Source: Glaciecola sp. UBA983 (GTDB lineage: Bacteria; Pseudomonadota; Gammaproteobacteria; Enterobacterales; Alteromonadaceae). From it: a stretch of 39,279 bases of DNA. The notes under the pieces were generated by a model. That model was not told the origin of the DNA. It did no database searches and was given only the letters and a program-made list of their open reading frames with translations. Each line of letters opens with the position of its first letter. The first letter of the stretch is position 1. Where the stretch lies: the NCBI GenBank assembly GCA_002292215.1, contig DBBN01000061.1, positions 1 through 39,279 on the forward strand. The letters are read 5' to 3'. The position numbers and the translations under genes are program-made. Shown in pieces: positions 29,259-38,979 of this stretch.

Positions 29259-29453
29259 ATGTTTGTATGTGTGTGCAACAATGTGACAGATAAAGATATT
29301 AAACATGCGGTCAATACGCATGGGGTTGGTAATGTCCGCGAGCTAAAACAGCATCTGCAACTAGGCGATAACTGTGGTAAGTGTATTGCCATGGCACAAG
29401 ATATTATTGATACCCAAATCATCGATGAAAGTTTGTTTAAAGACGTCGGGTAA
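29259..29453 (+). CDS. bfd: Bacterioferritin-associated ferredoxin
   Basis: A 64-residue BFD-type 2Fe-2S protein. The four cluster cysteines are visible as VCVCN near the N-terminus and CGKC near residue 40, the C-x-C and C-x2-C spacing of the family. Bfd reduces the haem of bacterioferritin to release stored iron. No bfr gene is in the window. It is flanked by the peroxiredoxin gene (divergent) and converges on grxD across a bidirectional terminator. Confidence 0.93.
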   Translation: MFVCVCNNVTDKDIKHAVNTHGVGNVRELKQHLQLGDNCGKCIAMAQDIIDTQIIDESLFKDVG

Positions 29454-29497
29454 CTGTATTCTTACTCTCATTCGTATGCAGCGACCTTACGCACAAT

Positions 29498-29537
29498 AAA
29501 AAGCCCCTTTGAGTTGACACTCTCTCAGGGGCTTTTT
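29498..29537. terminator. Bidirectional intrinsic terminator between bfd and grxD
   Basis: A perfect ten-base inverted repeat AAAAAGCCCC / GGGGCTTTTT (29498-29507, 29528-29537), with further pairing inside. It has A and T tracts on both sides, so it can stop transcription from bfd and from the convergent grxD. Confidence 0.93.
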
Positions 29538-29551
29538 ATATATCTAAGGTA

Positions 29552-29890
29552 TTATTCAGCAGCATCATCAGCGTATTTAGCCGCTGTTTCTTTTACTAAA
29601 GGCTGTAATTCACCTTGCTGCATCATTTCCATAATAATGTCACAACCACCGACTAACTCACCATCGACCCATAATTGTGGGAAGGTAGGCCAATTAGCAA
29701 ATTTAGGTAACTCTGCACGGATATCTGGATTTAACAAAATATCAACGTAGGCAAACTGCTCGCCACATTGCATTAATGCTTGTGAAGCTTGTGATGAAAA
29801 ACCACAACTAGGCAGCTTAGGCGACCCTTTCATATATAACAAAATTGCATTTTCACTGATCTGTTGTTTGATCTTCTCAACGGTTTCCAT
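29552..29890 (-). CDS. grxD: Monothiol glutaredoxin GrxD (Grx4 type)
   Basis: A 112-residue monothiol glutaredoxin with the CGFS active site (SCGFSSQAS), the WPTFPQLWVDGELVGGCDI segment that binds glutathione, and the usual length for Grx4. Such proteins carry and deliver 2Fe-2S clusters together with BolA-type partners. Located between bfd and sodB, an iron and superoxide setting. ATG at 29890 is preceded by AGGTGAG. Confidence 0.95.
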   Translation of the reverse strand: METVEKIKQQISENAILLYMKGSPKLPSCGFSSQASQALMQCGEQFAYVDILLNPDIRAELPKFANWPTFPQLWVDGELVGGCDIIMEMMQQGELQPLVKETAAKYADDAAE

Positions 29891-30126
29891 AAGTACTCAC
29901 CTTTAATATAAATTGAAATCTATACAGCTATTATGCCTGTGAATGACAACATTCCCAATCGTAAATTGAACTTATTTAGTTAATTTACATATATGTTAGT
30001 GTCGATTGGTTTACGAAAGTTGGTAAATTACTCTTGTAAACTGGCACACAATCCTTATATTACACTCAATTGCCAAATTTATTGGTATATATTGATAACC
30101 ACTTTTTATGACGAATGGAGAACATC

Positions 30127-30708
30127 ATGGCTTTTGAATTGCCTGCACTACCTTACGAAAAAAACGCCCTAGAGCCACATATTTCTGCGGAAACGTTAGA
30201 ATTTCACCATGGCAAGCACCACGCTACTTACGTAACTAAGCTTAATGGTTTAGTTGAAGGTACTGATCTTGCTTCAAAAAGCCTTGAAGAAATCATCAAA
30301 TCTTCTGACGGTGGTGTATTCAACAACGCAGCACAAATCTGGAACCACACGTTCTACTGGAACAGCCTTAGCCCGAACGGTGGCGGTGAGCCAACTGGCG
30401 ATCTAGCTGACGCAATCAATGCTAAATGGGGTTCTTTTGCAGAGTTCAAAGCTGCATTTAATGACAAAGCTGTGAATAACTTTGGTTCAAGCTGGACGTG
30501 GTTAGTAAAAGCAGCTGATGGTTCATTAGACATCGTTAATACGTCTAACGCTGGCACGCCTATCACAGAAGATCTAGTTCCATTAATCACAGTTGATTTA
30601 TGGGAACACGCTTACTACATCGATTATCGCAATGTTCGTCCTAACTACCTTGAAGGTTTTTGGGCACTAGCAAACTGGGAATTCGCAACGGCGAACTTCG
30701 CAGCATAA
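30127..30708 (+). CDS. sodB: Superoxide dismutase, iron type
   Basis: Dismutates superoxide in the cytoplasm. The ATG at 30127 gives 193 residues ([20 protein letters not shown]), equal to E. coli SodB. An ATG four codons upstream (30115) overlaps the GGAG ribosome site and is less likely. Metal ligands are visible as the His in the [15 protein letters not shown] region, the His in WNHTFYW, and the Asp and His in [14 protein letters not shown]. The iron type is supported by the overall match to SodB ([17 protein letters not shown]). A strong terminator follows the gene. Confidence 0.96.
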   Translation: MAFELPALPYEKNALEPHISAETLEFHHGKHHATYVTKLNGLVEGTDLASKSLEEIIKSSDGGVFNNAAQIWNHTFYWNSLSPNGGGEPTGDLADAINAKWGSFAEFKAAFNDKAVNNFGSSWTWLVKAADGSLDIVNTSNAGTPITEDLVPLITVDLWEHAYYIDYRNVRPNYLEGFWALANWEFATANFAA

Positions 30709-30768
30709 GCATCTATTTACAGTTCAATATCGTGTGTATCTAACGTTCGATTGATTAACTGTAATACT

Positions 30769-30800
30769 AACGCCAATGGTTATCCGTTGGCGTTTTTTTT
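30769..30800 (+). terminator. Intrinsic terminator after sodB
   Basis: Stem AACGCCAA / TTGGCGTT (30769-30776, 30787-30794) with a 10-base loop, followed by a run of T to 30800. It lies 60 bases beyond the sodB stop and isolates sodB from the kinase operon downstream. Confidence 0.92.
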
Positions 30801-30885
30801 GTCTTAAAAAAAATATTTATCCCTTCTGCTAAATATACCGACTAAGCTATATATATAACCAACTAACCATTAAACCGGAGATGTT

Positions 30886-32808
30886 ATGGGTATATTTGAG
30901 CAATACAAAGACCGTTATGAAGCACATAAGGAAGAAGAATTCACGATCCAAGAATTCCTCGAAATTTGTAAAAATGATCCGACAAGCTATGCAAATTCTG
31001 CAGAGCGTTTACTCAATGCAATTGGGACGCCGCAAATGGTGGATACCTCTCAAGATCCCGCCTTAAGCCGTATTTTTTCTAATCGAGTGATAGCTCGCTA
31101 CCCTGCTTTTGCTGAATTTTATGGGATGGAGGAAGCGATCGAACAAATTGTGTCGTATCTTAAACATGCGGCACAAGGGTTAGAAGAAAAGAAGCAAGTA
31201 TTGTATTTATTGGGACCCGTTGGCGGTGGTAAATCATCGCTTGCTGAACGCTTAAAAGAGCTGATGCAAAATAACCCCATTTATGTCCTCAAAGGCTCAC
31301 CAGTGAATGACCATCCTTTTTCATTATTTGATGCTAATGAAGATGGGCACATTTTAGCGTCTGAGTATGGGATATCCAAACGCTATTTAAAAACGATTAT
31401 GTCGCCTTGGGCACGTAAACGTCTACATGAATTCAATGGTGATATTACCCAATTTAAGGTCGTGCGTCTGCATCCATCTATTTTGGATCAAATCGCTATT
31501 GCTAAGACTGAACCGGGTGATGAAAATAACCAAGATATCTCAACCCTAGTGGGTAAAGTGGATATTCGCCGTCTCGAAGACTTTGCACAAAATGATCCAG
31601 ATGCCTACAGCTATTCCGGTTCACTGTGTAAATCCAATCAAGGTTTGATGGAATTTGTGGAGATGTTTAAAGCCCCCATCAAAGTGCTCCACCCTTTACT
31701 TACCGCGACCCAAGAAGGTAACTATAATCCAACTGAAGGCTTTTCCGCCCTCCCCTTTGATGGCTTGATCCTCGCTCACTCCAATGAATCAGAATGGCAG
31801 ACATTTAGAAACAACAAAAACAACGAGGCATTTTTAGACCGTGTGTATATTGTCAAAGTCCCGTATTGTCTGCGTGTTTCTGAAGAAATTAAAATTTACC
31901 GTAAGCTCCTTGAAAATAGTGAGTTATATGGTGCACCTTGTGCTCCTGACACATTAGAAGCGCTGGCTCAGTTTTCAGTATTATCGCGTCTAGTCGATAC
32001 CGAGAACTCGAGTTTATATTCAAAAATGCGCGTCTATGATGGCGAAAGCTTAAAAGATACCGATCCCAAAGCTAAGTCCTATCAAGAATACCGCGATTAT
32101 GCAGGTGTCGATGAGGGGATGAATGGGTTATCAACTCGATTTGCATTTAAGATTTTATCGCGCGTATTTAATTTTGACCACGCTGAAGTAGCGGCCAACC
32201 CAGTACATTTATTTTATGTACTTGAGCAGCAGATCGATCGTGAACAATTCCCAATCGACATTGCTGAGCGTTATAAAGAGTTTTTAAAAGGCTATCTGAT
32301 CCCTAAATATGTTGAATTTATTGGTAAAGAAATCCAAACCGCCTATCTTGAATCGTACTCAGAATATGGTCAAAATTTATTCGATCGCTACGTAACCTAT
32401 GCCGATTTTTGGATCCAAGATCAAGAATACCGCGATCCTGAAACCGGACAACTATTTGATCGTGAAGCCCTTAATGCTGAATTAGAAAAAACTGAAAAAC
32501 CTGCTGGCATTAGCAATCCAAAGGATTTCAGAAATGAAATCGTGAACTTTGTATTACGTGCCCGTGCTGCCAATGACAGTATGAATCCCAAGTGGACCAG
32601 TTATGAAAAACTGCGCACGGTTATCGAAAAGAAAATGTTTTCTAACACCGAAGATTTACTCCCTGTTATTTCATTTAATACTAAGTCATCGACAGATGAT
32701 CAGAAAAAACATGACGATTTTGTCGCCCGCATGACCGAAAAAGGATATACCCAGAAGCAGGTACGCTTACTCTGTGAATGGTATTTACGCGTCAGAAAGG
32801 CGTCTTAA
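30886..32808 (+). CDS. yeaG: PrkA family serine protein kinase
   Basis: YeaG/PrkA is an AAA-plus-like ATPase with a kinase-like C-terminal region, linked in E. coli to nitrogen starvation and stationary phase. The 640-residue protein begins MGIFEQYKDRYEAH, has the Walker A motif GPVGGGKSS at 110-118, and keeps the PrkA signatures KGSPVNDHPFSLFD and LILAHSNESEW. Length matches E. coli YeaG (644). First gene of the yeaG-yeaH-ycgB operon, preceded by GGAG. The region just upstream contains TATATA-type elements but no recognisable -24/-12 sigma-54 promoter. Confidence 0.96.
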   Translation: MGIFEQYKDRYEAHKEEEFTIQEFLEICKNDPTSYANSAERLLNAIGTPQMVDTSQDPALSRIFSNRVIARYPAFAEFYGMEEAIEQIVSYLKHAAQGLEEKKQVLYLLGPVGGGKSSLAERLKELMQNNPIYVLKGSPVNDHPFSLFDANEDGHILASEYGISKRYLKTIMSPWARKRLHEFNGDITQFKVVRLHPSILDQIAIAKTEPGDENNQDISTLVGKVDIRRLEDFAQNDPDAYSYSGSLCKSNQGLMEFVEMFKAPIKVLHPLLTATQEGNYNPTEGFSALPFDGLILAHSNESEWQTFRNNKNNEAFLDRVYIVKVPYCLRVSEEIKIYRKLLENSELYGAPCAPDTLEALAQFSVLSRLVDTENSSLYSKMRVYDGESLKDTDPKAKSYQEYRDYAGVDEGMNGLSTRFAFKILSRVFNFDHAEVAANPVHLFYVLEQQIDREQFPIDIAERYKEFLKGYLIPKYVEFIGKEIQTAYLESYSEYGQNLFDRYVTYADFWIQDQEYRDPETGQLFDREALNAELEKTEKPAGISNPKDFRNEIVNFVLRARAANDSMNPKWTSYEKLRTVIEKKMFSNTEDLLPVISFNTKSSTDDQKKHDDFVARMTEKGYTQKQVRLLCEWYLRVRKAS

Positions 32809-32811
32809 TCT

Positions 32812-34098
32812 ATGGCGCATTTTATTGACCGTCGATTAAATAGTAAGGGCAAGAGCACTGTCAACAGACAGCGCTTTTTGCGTCGGTATAAAAATCAAAT
32901 CAAACGCTCAATAGCCGATGCCGTAGGGCAACGCAGTGTAACCGATGTCGATTCGGGTGAAAGTATTAGTATTCCGACCCGTGACGTGTCCGAACCTGTC
33001 TTTCATACCGGTAAAGGCGGCAAACGCGAACAAGTGCATCCTGGCAACGACCAATTTGCACCTGGTGACAGTGTTGAGCGTCCATTAGGTGGTGAAGGTG
33101 GTGGCGGAACGGGAGACGGCGATGCATCCGATAGTGGTGAAGGTCAAGATGAGTTTAGCTTTCAAATATCCAAAGATGAATATCTTGATTTGTTGTTCGA
33201 AGATTTAGCGCTGCCTAACTTACGTAAAACGCAACAAAAACAGATGATCCAATATGAGACGTTTCGTTCAGGGTATCAAACTGATGGCGTGCCGAGTAAT
33301 TTGGATATCGTACGTTCGTTGAAAGGCTCTGTAGCAAGGCGTATCGCGCTGACCTCGGGCAAGAAACGGGAAGTTAAACGTTTGAAAATGGAAATCCAAG
33401 CATTTTTGGATGACCCACATGAACACCCAATCGAAATAGCCGCACTAGAAAAACGCATTGCCGAACTCGAAGGCAAAATAAAGCGAGTGCCATTTATTGA
33501 TAGCTTTGATCTACGATTTAAGAATTATGACAAACGGGCGATCCCGACGAGTAAAGCCGTCATGTTTTGTTTGATGGATGTATCGGGCTCGATGGATCAA
33601 GCAACCAAAGACATTGCTAAACGCTTTTATATCTTACTATATTTGTTTTTAACACGTAATTATAAAGATGTGGAAGTCGTCTATATCCGTCATCATACCC
33701 AAGCTAAAGAGGTCGATGAGCAGGAGTTTTTTTACTCCCAAGAAACGGGCGGAACTATCGTGTCTAGCGCGCTTAAATTGATGTTAGAGATCGTGCAGAA
33801 TCGCTATGATGCAGGAGAATGGAATGTCTATGCCGCTCAAGCTTCCGATGGGGATAATTGGGCCGATGACTCACCTAGTTGTCGGCAAATTCTCACAGAT
33901 AAGATCTTGCCATTAACACGCTATTATTCATACATCGAAATTACCCAGCGCCAGCATCAAAGCTTGTGGCGAGAGTATGAAACCATTGCGAGTAATTGTG
34001 ACAATTTCGCGATGAAACATATTCAGAGTGCTGAGGATATTTTTCCTACATTTAGAGAATTGTTTAAATCGCAACATACTACTGCCGATGGAGCATGA
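32812..34098 (+). CDS. yeaH: YeaH family VWA-domain protein (UPF0229)
   Basis: A 428-residue UPF0229 protein. The N-terminal part is basic ([20 protein letters not shown]), a Gly-rich linker lies near residues 92-105, and a VWA-like domain starts at [12 protein letters not shown], where DVSGS at 256-260 gives a MIDAS-type metal site. It starts three bases after the yeaG stop and ends by overlapping the ribosome site of the SpoVR gene. The trio is conserved in many bacteria and induced in stationary phase in E. coli; biochemical role unclear. Confidence 0.95.
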   Translation: MAHFIDRRLNSKGKSTVNRQRFLRRYKNQIKRSIADAVGQRSVTDVDSGESISIPTRDVSEPVFHTGKGGKREQVHPGNDQFAPGDSVERPLGGEGGGGTGDGDASDSGEGQDEFSFQISKDEYLDLLFEDLALPNLRKTQQKQMIQYETFRSGYQTDGVPSNLDIVRSLKGSVARRIALTSGKKREVKRLKMEIQAFLDDPHEHPIEIAALEKRIAELEGKIKRVPFIDSFDLRFKNYDKRAIPTSKAVMFCLMDVSGSMDQATKDIAKRFYILLYLFLTRNYKDVEVVYIRHHTQAKEVDEQEFFYSQETGGTIVSSALKLMLEIVQNRYDAGEWNVYAAQASDGDNWADDSPSCRQILTDKILPLTRYYSYIEITQRQHQSLWREYETIASNCDNFAMKHIQSAEDIFPTFRELFKSQHTTADGA

Positions 34099-34099
34099 G

Positions 34100-35626
34100 A
34101 TGGGAACACCAAACGTCAAACCAGACCGACCCAAAGCTATGTTATCCGATGGTCCAGATTGGACATTCTCGTTATTAACGCAATATGAGGATGAAATAGA
34201 CCGAGTTGCCAAAATTTACAAACTCGACACGTATCCTAACCAAATCGAAATCATTACCGCGGAACAAATGATGGATGCGTATGCATCAATTGGCATGCCG
34301 ATTAATTATTCACACTGGTCTTTTGGCAAAAAATTTATATCTACCGAACAAGGCTATCGCAGAGGACAAATGGGTCTTGCCTATGAGATTGTGATTAATT
34401 CCGAGCCATGTATTTCTTATCTCATGGAAGAAAACACCATCACAATGCAAGCGTTGGTTATTGCGCATGCATGTTATGGACACAACTCATTTTTTAAAGG
34501 TAACTATTTATTTCAAACTTGGACTGATGCGAGCTCGATCATTGATTATTTAGTCTTTGCTAAAAAATTCGTTTCCGATTGTGAAGAAAAGCATGGGGTT
34601 GATGAAGTCGAAAAAATCATGGATTCGTGCCATGCTTTAATGAACTATGGTGTTGATCGTTACAAACGCCCAAGTAAAATATCTATGGTCGAGGAACAGG
34701 CTAGACTCGCTGACCGAGCCGAGTATTTACAATCACAAGTCAATGATTTGTGGCGCACCCTACCTCAATCAAATACGGTACCTGAGATAAAAGAAGTGCG
34801 TTTTCCTAGTGAACCACAAGAAAACATCTTGTATTTTATTGAGAAAAAAGCGCCGTTATTAGAGCCGTGGCAACGTGAATTAGTCAGGATCGTACGCAAA
34901 ATATCACAATATTTTTATCCACAAAAACAAACCCAAGTGATGAACGAAGGCTGGGCTTGTTTTTGGCACTACCATATTCTCAACCACTTATATGATGAAG
35001 GTAAAGTGACTGATAGTTTTATTATGGAGTTTTTACATTCGCATACCGCGGTAGTTGCGCAACCGGATTATAACTCCCCTTATTATTCAGGTATCAACCC
35101 TTATGCGTTGGGCTTTGCAATGTTTATGGACATTAAACGTATGTGCACGGATCCGACCCCAGAAGACTATCAAGAGATGCCCGATATTGCCGGTAAAGAT
35201 TGGTTAGAAACGGTACATTTTGCCATGCAAAACTTCAAAGATGAATCTTTTATCAGTCAATTTTTATCGCCTAAATTAATCCGAGATTTTAAATTCTTTG
35301 CCATTAATGATGACATGAAACAGGACTTTATTGAAATTTCAGCGATACATAATGAACAGGGATATCGACTTATACGTGAAAAACTTTCAGCCCAATATAA
35401 CTTGAGTAATCTTGAACCTAATATTCAAGTATATAATGTCGATGTGCGAGGAGACCGATCATTGACCTTGCGCTACATTCCACAAAATGGGATCCCATTA
35501 GCCAAATCACAGCACCAAGTAATGAAACATTTACATCGTCTGTGGGGCTTTGACGTTAAATTGGAGCAAAAAAATGAAGATGGTTCGCTTACGACGTTAG
35601 CACGCTGTCATAGTGGAATTGGTTAA
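34100..35626 (+). CDS. ycgB: SpoVR family protein (YcgB)
   Basis: A 508-residue SpoVR/YcgB protein, close to E. coli YcgB (510). I chose ATG 34100 because GGAG lies six bases upstream and the stretch DGPDWTFSLLTQYEDEIDRVA then aligns with the YcgB N-terminus; the frame is open further upstream inside yeaH. Signatures are SHWSFGKKF, HACYGHNSFFKGNY, and MNEGWACFWHYHIL, with conserved His and Glu residues. Bacillus SpoVR affects spore cortex formation; the function in non-sporulating bacteria is unsettled. In E. coli ycgB is away from yeaGH; here the three form one operon. Confidence 0.95.
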   Translation: MGTPNVKPDRPKAMLSDGPDWTFSLLTQYEDEIDRVAKIYKLDTYPNQIEIITAEQMMDAYASIGMPINYSHWSFGKKFISTEQGYRRGQMGLAYEIVINSEPCISYLMEENTITMQALVIAHACYGHNSFFKGNYLFQTWTDASSIIDYLVFAKKFVSDCEEKHGVDEVEKIMDSCHALMNYGVDRYKRPSKISMVEEQARLADRAEYLQSQVNDLWRTLPQSNTVPEIKEVRFPSEPQENILYFIEKKAPLLEPWQRELVRIVRKISQYFYPQKQTQVMNEGWACFWHYHILNHLYDEGKVTDSFIMEFLHSHTAVVAQPDYNSPYYSGINPYALGFAMFMDIKRMCTDPTPEDYQEMPDIAGKDWLETVHFAMQNFKDESFISQFLSPKLIRDFKFFAINDDMKQDFIEISAIHNEQGYRLIREKLSAQYNLSNLEPNIQVYNVDVRGDRSLTLRYIPQNGIPLAKSQHQVMKHLHRLWGFDVKLEQKNEDGSLTTLARCHSGIG

Positions 35627-36835
35627 AACAGGGTGGTACGCAAACATCATAACTATTCCTCCTAGCATAGCTGCCAGTGCCGCACACACAAATGTCGTCA
35701 CTGCTCCAGTACCATCTAGCCATAATAGACCCGCGCCATAATTACCGACTGCGCCACCTAAGCCAAACGCCAAACTAACATACAAAGCTTGTCCTTGGGA
35801 ATGAAAACGCTTCGCAAAAAAGTGATGAATAAAGCTTACCGACGCGGCATGAGTGACACCAAAACTAAACGCATGTAACAGTTGAGACAAACTTAATAAC
35901 CACCAAGTATCCGGCGTATAAGCCAGCATTAACCAACGAATTGAGGTTAACCACATTGAAACAATGATCAGCCACTTTATTCCAAAACGATGGATTAATT
36001 TGCCAGCAACTAAAAATATACCTATTTCAGCGACCACGCCCAATGCCAAAAATATCCCTGTTTGAGCGCCCGTATAACCTAACTCCGCGCTGTATAACGC
36101 AAAAAAACTATAAAATGGCCCCATGCTCAGTTGTAGTAAACCTGCAGAAATAATAAAACAAATAAAAGGCATGCTTAGCGCTTTGCGCCATTCATTTTTT
36201 CCATCAGTAACCGTATTAGGATGAACATCGTGTTGGACACTGCGGATCGCCAAAGTGCTACAGAAAACCGCTAATAAAATCGCTGTTGTGCCATAAAGCA
36301 CCATCTCAGTCGAGGTCACATCTAATACTGCGCCCATCGCAACAGTAAATGCAATAAACCCCATACTGCCCCACATTCGTAACCGTGAGTAGCGCTGTGG
36401 ATCGCCTTTGACACAATCCATGGTAACCACTTCAATTTGCGGTAAAATAGCAGTAGCAAATATCATTACGCCAGCTAGAGAAGCGGTAATTAACCAAAAC
36501 TCATTGCTTACATAAGCCAAGCCCGTACTCACGCAGGTCAACAACGCCCCTATCCGAAGCATCAACAGGCCTTTACCCACCTTATCGGCTAAATAAGACC
36601 AGAGGTTTGGACCTAAGATCCGTGCGAGTGTAATAATGGCAAACAGCTCGCCTATTTGTTGCGAAGAATATCCTCGACCATCAAGGAATACACCCAAATA
36701 CGGAACGATCACGCCAACATGGCCAAAGTACAAAAAGTACGTCAAGCCGAGCAAAAATATATTAGAAGGTGATAGCGCCTTATCATAGGCACTATCATAG
36801 GCACTTTCAGTAGCACGAGGATTGGATGTGTTCAA
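35597..36835 (-). CDS. MFS transporter, HcaT/phenylpropionate-like
   Basis: A 412-residue major facilitator protein with about 12 hydrophobic segments. The opening FLLGLTYFLYFGHVGVIVPYLGVFLD and GELFAIITLARILGPNLWSYLAD place it with the MFS_1-like HcaT group, which includes 3-phenylpropionate transporters, but substrate assignments in this group are weak. The first 20 residues are not conserved and contain the repeat SAYDSAYD, encoded by a 12-bp tandem repeat. The stop lies 30 bases inside the convergent SpoVR gene. It follows aroC on the same strand with one base between them. Confidence 0.88.
   Translation of the reverse strand: MNTSNPRATESAYDSAYDKALSPSNIFLLGLTYFLYFGHVGVIVPYLGVFLDGRGYSSQQIGELFAIITLARILGPNLWSYLADKVGKGLLMLRIGALLTCVSTGLAYVSNEFWLITASLAGVMIFATAILPQIEVVTMDCVKGDPQRYSRLRMWGSMGFIAFTVAMGAVLDVTSTEMVLYGTTAILLAVFCSTLAIRSVQHDVHPNTVTDGKNEWRKALSMPFICFIISAGLLQLSMGPFYSFFALYSAELGYTGAQTGIFLALGVVAEIGIFLVAGKLIHRFGIKWLIIVSMWLTSIRWLMLAYTPDTWWLLSLSQLLHAFSFGVTHAASVSFIHHFFAKRFHSQGQALYVSLAFGLGGAVGNYGAGLLWLDGTGAVTTFVCAALAAMLGGIVMMFAYHPVLTNSTMTAC
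36782..36805. repeat. 12-bp perfect tandem duplication in the MFS gene
   Basis: ATCATAGGCACT occurs twice in succession (36782-36793 and 36794-36805). It is in frame and duplicates Ser-Ala-Tyr-Asp in the N-terminal tail of the transporter, before the first membrane segment. Confidence 0.9.
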
Positions 36836-36836
36836 A

Positions 36837-37940
36837 TTAAGCTTTTATTGCACCAGGTATGACAGGTGTAGTAGATACCACACCGGCATTTTGCCCGCGA
36901 TGACGTAATAAGTGATCCATGATCACAATCGCTGCCATGGCTTCGGCAATAGGTACAGCTCTGATCCCAACACAAGGATCGTGACGCCCTTTAGTAATCA
37001 CATCGGTCGTCTTGCCGTCAACAGTAATCGTTTCACCCGGTACCGTTATCGATGAGGTCGGCTTTAACGCCATGTGAACTAGCACATCTTGACCGGTAGA
37101 AATACCACCTAACACGCCACCGGCATGGTTGGTTGCAAACCCTTCAGGCGTCATACGATCACGATGTTCACTACCTTTTTGGTTAATCACAGCAAAGCCA
37201 TCGCCAATTTCAACGCCTTTGACTGCGTTAATTCCCATCATTGCATGAGCTAAATCAGCATCTAGACGATCAAATACCGGTTCACCTAAGCCAACGGGCA
37301 TATTCGTGATCTGAACAGAGACTTTCGCACCAATCGAATCACCTGATTTTTTAAGATCACGCATGTACTCATCAAGCGCTTCAAGCTTACTGGCATCAGG
37401 ACAGAAAAAGGGATTAGTATTGGTTACACTGTGGTCGACTGTTTCAGCGACAACAGGTCCTAGCTGCGATAAATAGCCTAAGACTTCGATACCAAACTCT
37501 TGTTTAAGGTATTTTTTGGCGATTGCACCAGCAGCAACACGGATCGCAGTTTCACGCGCAGAGCTACGACCACCACCACGATAATCGCGCGTACCAAATT
37601 TTTGTTGATAAGTATAATCAGCATGTCCGGGACGGAATCGATCTGCAATTTTAGAATAATCTTGGCTACGTTGATCTTTGTTTTTGATCAGCACTCCAAT
37701 ACTGGTACCGGTAGTCACGCCGTCAAACACACCTGATAAAATCTGTACTTCATCGTCTTCACGACGGGCTGTAGTATAGCGTGAAGTTCCAGGTTTACGA
37801 CGATCCAAGTCACCTTGTAAATCAGCTTCAGTTAATGCCATGCCCGGAGGACAACCATCAATAACACCACCGATTGCGATACCATGAGACTCGCCAAAAG
37901 TAGTAACGGTAAATAAACGACCAAAAGTATTGCCTGCCAC
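36837..37940 (-). CDS. aroC: Chorismate synthase
   Basis: AroC makes chorismate from 5-enolpyruvylshikimate-3-phosphate and needs reduced FMN. The 367-residue protein begins [19 protein letters not shown] with the first family signature. [25 protein letters not shown], seen around residues 107-131, carries the FMN and substrate-binding region, and the C-terminal KGRHDPCVG stretch is typical. Length and sequence match the family. Nine bases downstream of prmB, as in E. coli and Shewanella-type genomes. Confidence 0.97.
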   Translation of the reverse strand: MAGNTFGRLFTVTTFGESHGIAIGGVIDGCPPGMALTEADLQGDLDRRKPGTSRYTTARREDDEVQILSGVFDGVTTGTSIGVLIKNKDQRSQDYSKIADRFRPGHADYTYQQKFGTRDYRGGGRSSARETAIRVAAGAIAKKYLKQEFGIEVLGYLSQLGPVVAETVDHSVTNTNPFFCPDASKLEALDEYMRDLKKSGDSIGAKVSVQITNMPVGLGEPVFDRLDADLAHAMMGINAVKGVEIGDGFAVINQKGSEHRDRMTPEGFATNHAGGVLGGISTGQDVLVHMALKPTSSITVPGETITVDGKTTDVITKGRHDPCVGIRAVPIAEAMAAIVIMDHLLRHRGQNAGVVSTTPVIPGAIKA

Positions 37941-37949
37941 GATAAATCC

Positions 37950-38885
37950 TTACTGTTGTTGCCAATAGTCGACTAAGGTTTGACGGTCTACAGCAAAGAC
38001 CCCTTGTCCACCTTGTTCAAAATCAATCCACTGTACCGCTAACCCAGGAAAACGAGTTTGCATATGCACAGACGAGTTGCCCACTTCAACAAATAACCAA
38101 CCATGTGGCGTTAAATGTTCAGGAGCTTGTTGTAATATTGTCTCAACAATATCCAAACCATCATGCCCAGCCGCTAATGCCAAGGCTGGTTCATGTAAAA
38201 ATTCTTGCGGAAGATCGGACATATCCTCAGCATCCACATACGGAGGATTTGACACAATCAAATCATACTGCTGCCCCATCACGCCACTATACACATCGGA
38301 TTGTACCGGATAGACCCGATCAGCTAAACCGTGCTCGGCAATATTCATTGTTGCCACTTCAAGTGCGTCTTCAGAAATATCTAACGCATCGACTTGTGCG
38401 TGGGTAAATTGATGAGCTAATGCAATGGCGATACATCCGCCACCTGTGCACAGATCCATAATCAATTGTGGCGGCTGAGTCAGCCATTGAGAAAACTCAT
38501 CACGAATCAATTCAGCAAAAGGGGAACGAGGGATTAAAACTCGATGATCCACATAAAAAGGATAACCTGCAAACCAAGCTTGATTAGTTAAATAAGGTAA
38601 CGGCTCTAACGTATTGATACGTTGAGTGAGTAATGCAACAACTTGCTCTTTTTCAGCCTGTACTAAGCGTGCGTTAAATAAGGCATCTGATGTTTTTTGT
38701 GCCATATCGGGCGGCAGAGATAGACTAAATAGCACAATCACAACGGCTTCATCCCACGCATTGTCAGTGCCATGACCAAAATACACGTCGGATTGATTTA
38801 GTTGTGAAGTACAGAAACGCACCCAATCTAATATTGAGTGCAGTTGTCCATAATCGTCTTGGGGAAAGGAATATACCGATGTCAT
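37950..38885 (-). CDS. prmB: Ribosomal protein uL3 glutamine methyltransferase PrmB
   Basis: PrmB methylates a glutamine of ribosomal protein uL3 (L3) before or during assembly of the large subunit. The 311-residue protein has an N-terminal helical domain, the SAM-binding loop DLCTGGGCIAIALA (about residue 140), and the catalytic NPPY (SNPPYVDAEDM, about 200). HVRVLIPRSPFAEL-like residues precede the SAM loop as in the PrmB/PrmC/HemK group. PrmC is unlikely, because the aroC and smrB neighbours fit prmB. Divergent from smrB. Confidence 0.95.
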   Translation of the reverse strand: MTSVYSFPQDDYGQLHSILDWVRFCTSQLNQSDVYFGHGTDNAWDEAVVIVLFSLSLPPDMAQKTSDALFNARLVQAEKEQVVALLTQRINTLEPLPYLTNQAWFAGYPFYVDHRVLIPRSPFAELIRDEFSQWLTQPPQLIMDLCTGGGCIAIALAHQFTHAQVDALDISEDALEVATMNIAEHGLADRVYPVQSDVYSGVMGQQYDLIVSNPPYVDAEDMSDLPQEFLHEPALALAAGHDGLDIVETILQQAPEHLTPHGWLFVEVGNSSVHMQTRFPGLAVQWIDFEQGGQGVFAVDRQTLVDYWQQQ

Positions 38886-38921
38886 AGTTAACAGGTTGTT
38901 CTTGTTACAGATAATAACAGG

Positions 38922-38927
38922 TATAAT
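38922..38927 (+). promoter_or_regulatory. Probable -10 element of the smrB promoter
   Basis: A consensus TATAAT lies 52 bases upstream of the smrB start. No -35 at ideal spacing is evident: TTGTTC at 38896 would give a 20-base spacer and TTGTTA at 38902 a 14-base one. The call is therefore only moderate. Confidence 0.4.
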
Positions 38928-38979
38928 ACCTCAAAACCGCCAATACGGCATGTTCAATTTAACGGATGCAGGGATTTTT

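Noticed and set aside
30801..30885. Possible sigma-54 promoter upstream of yeaG
   Set aside because: No GG/GC pair with -24/-12 spacing is present; only AT-rich TATATA elements are seen.
30881..31066. A short frame overlapping the start of yeaG in another reading frame
   Set aside because: It is basic and low in complexity, and entirely shadowed by the conserved PrkA N-terminus.
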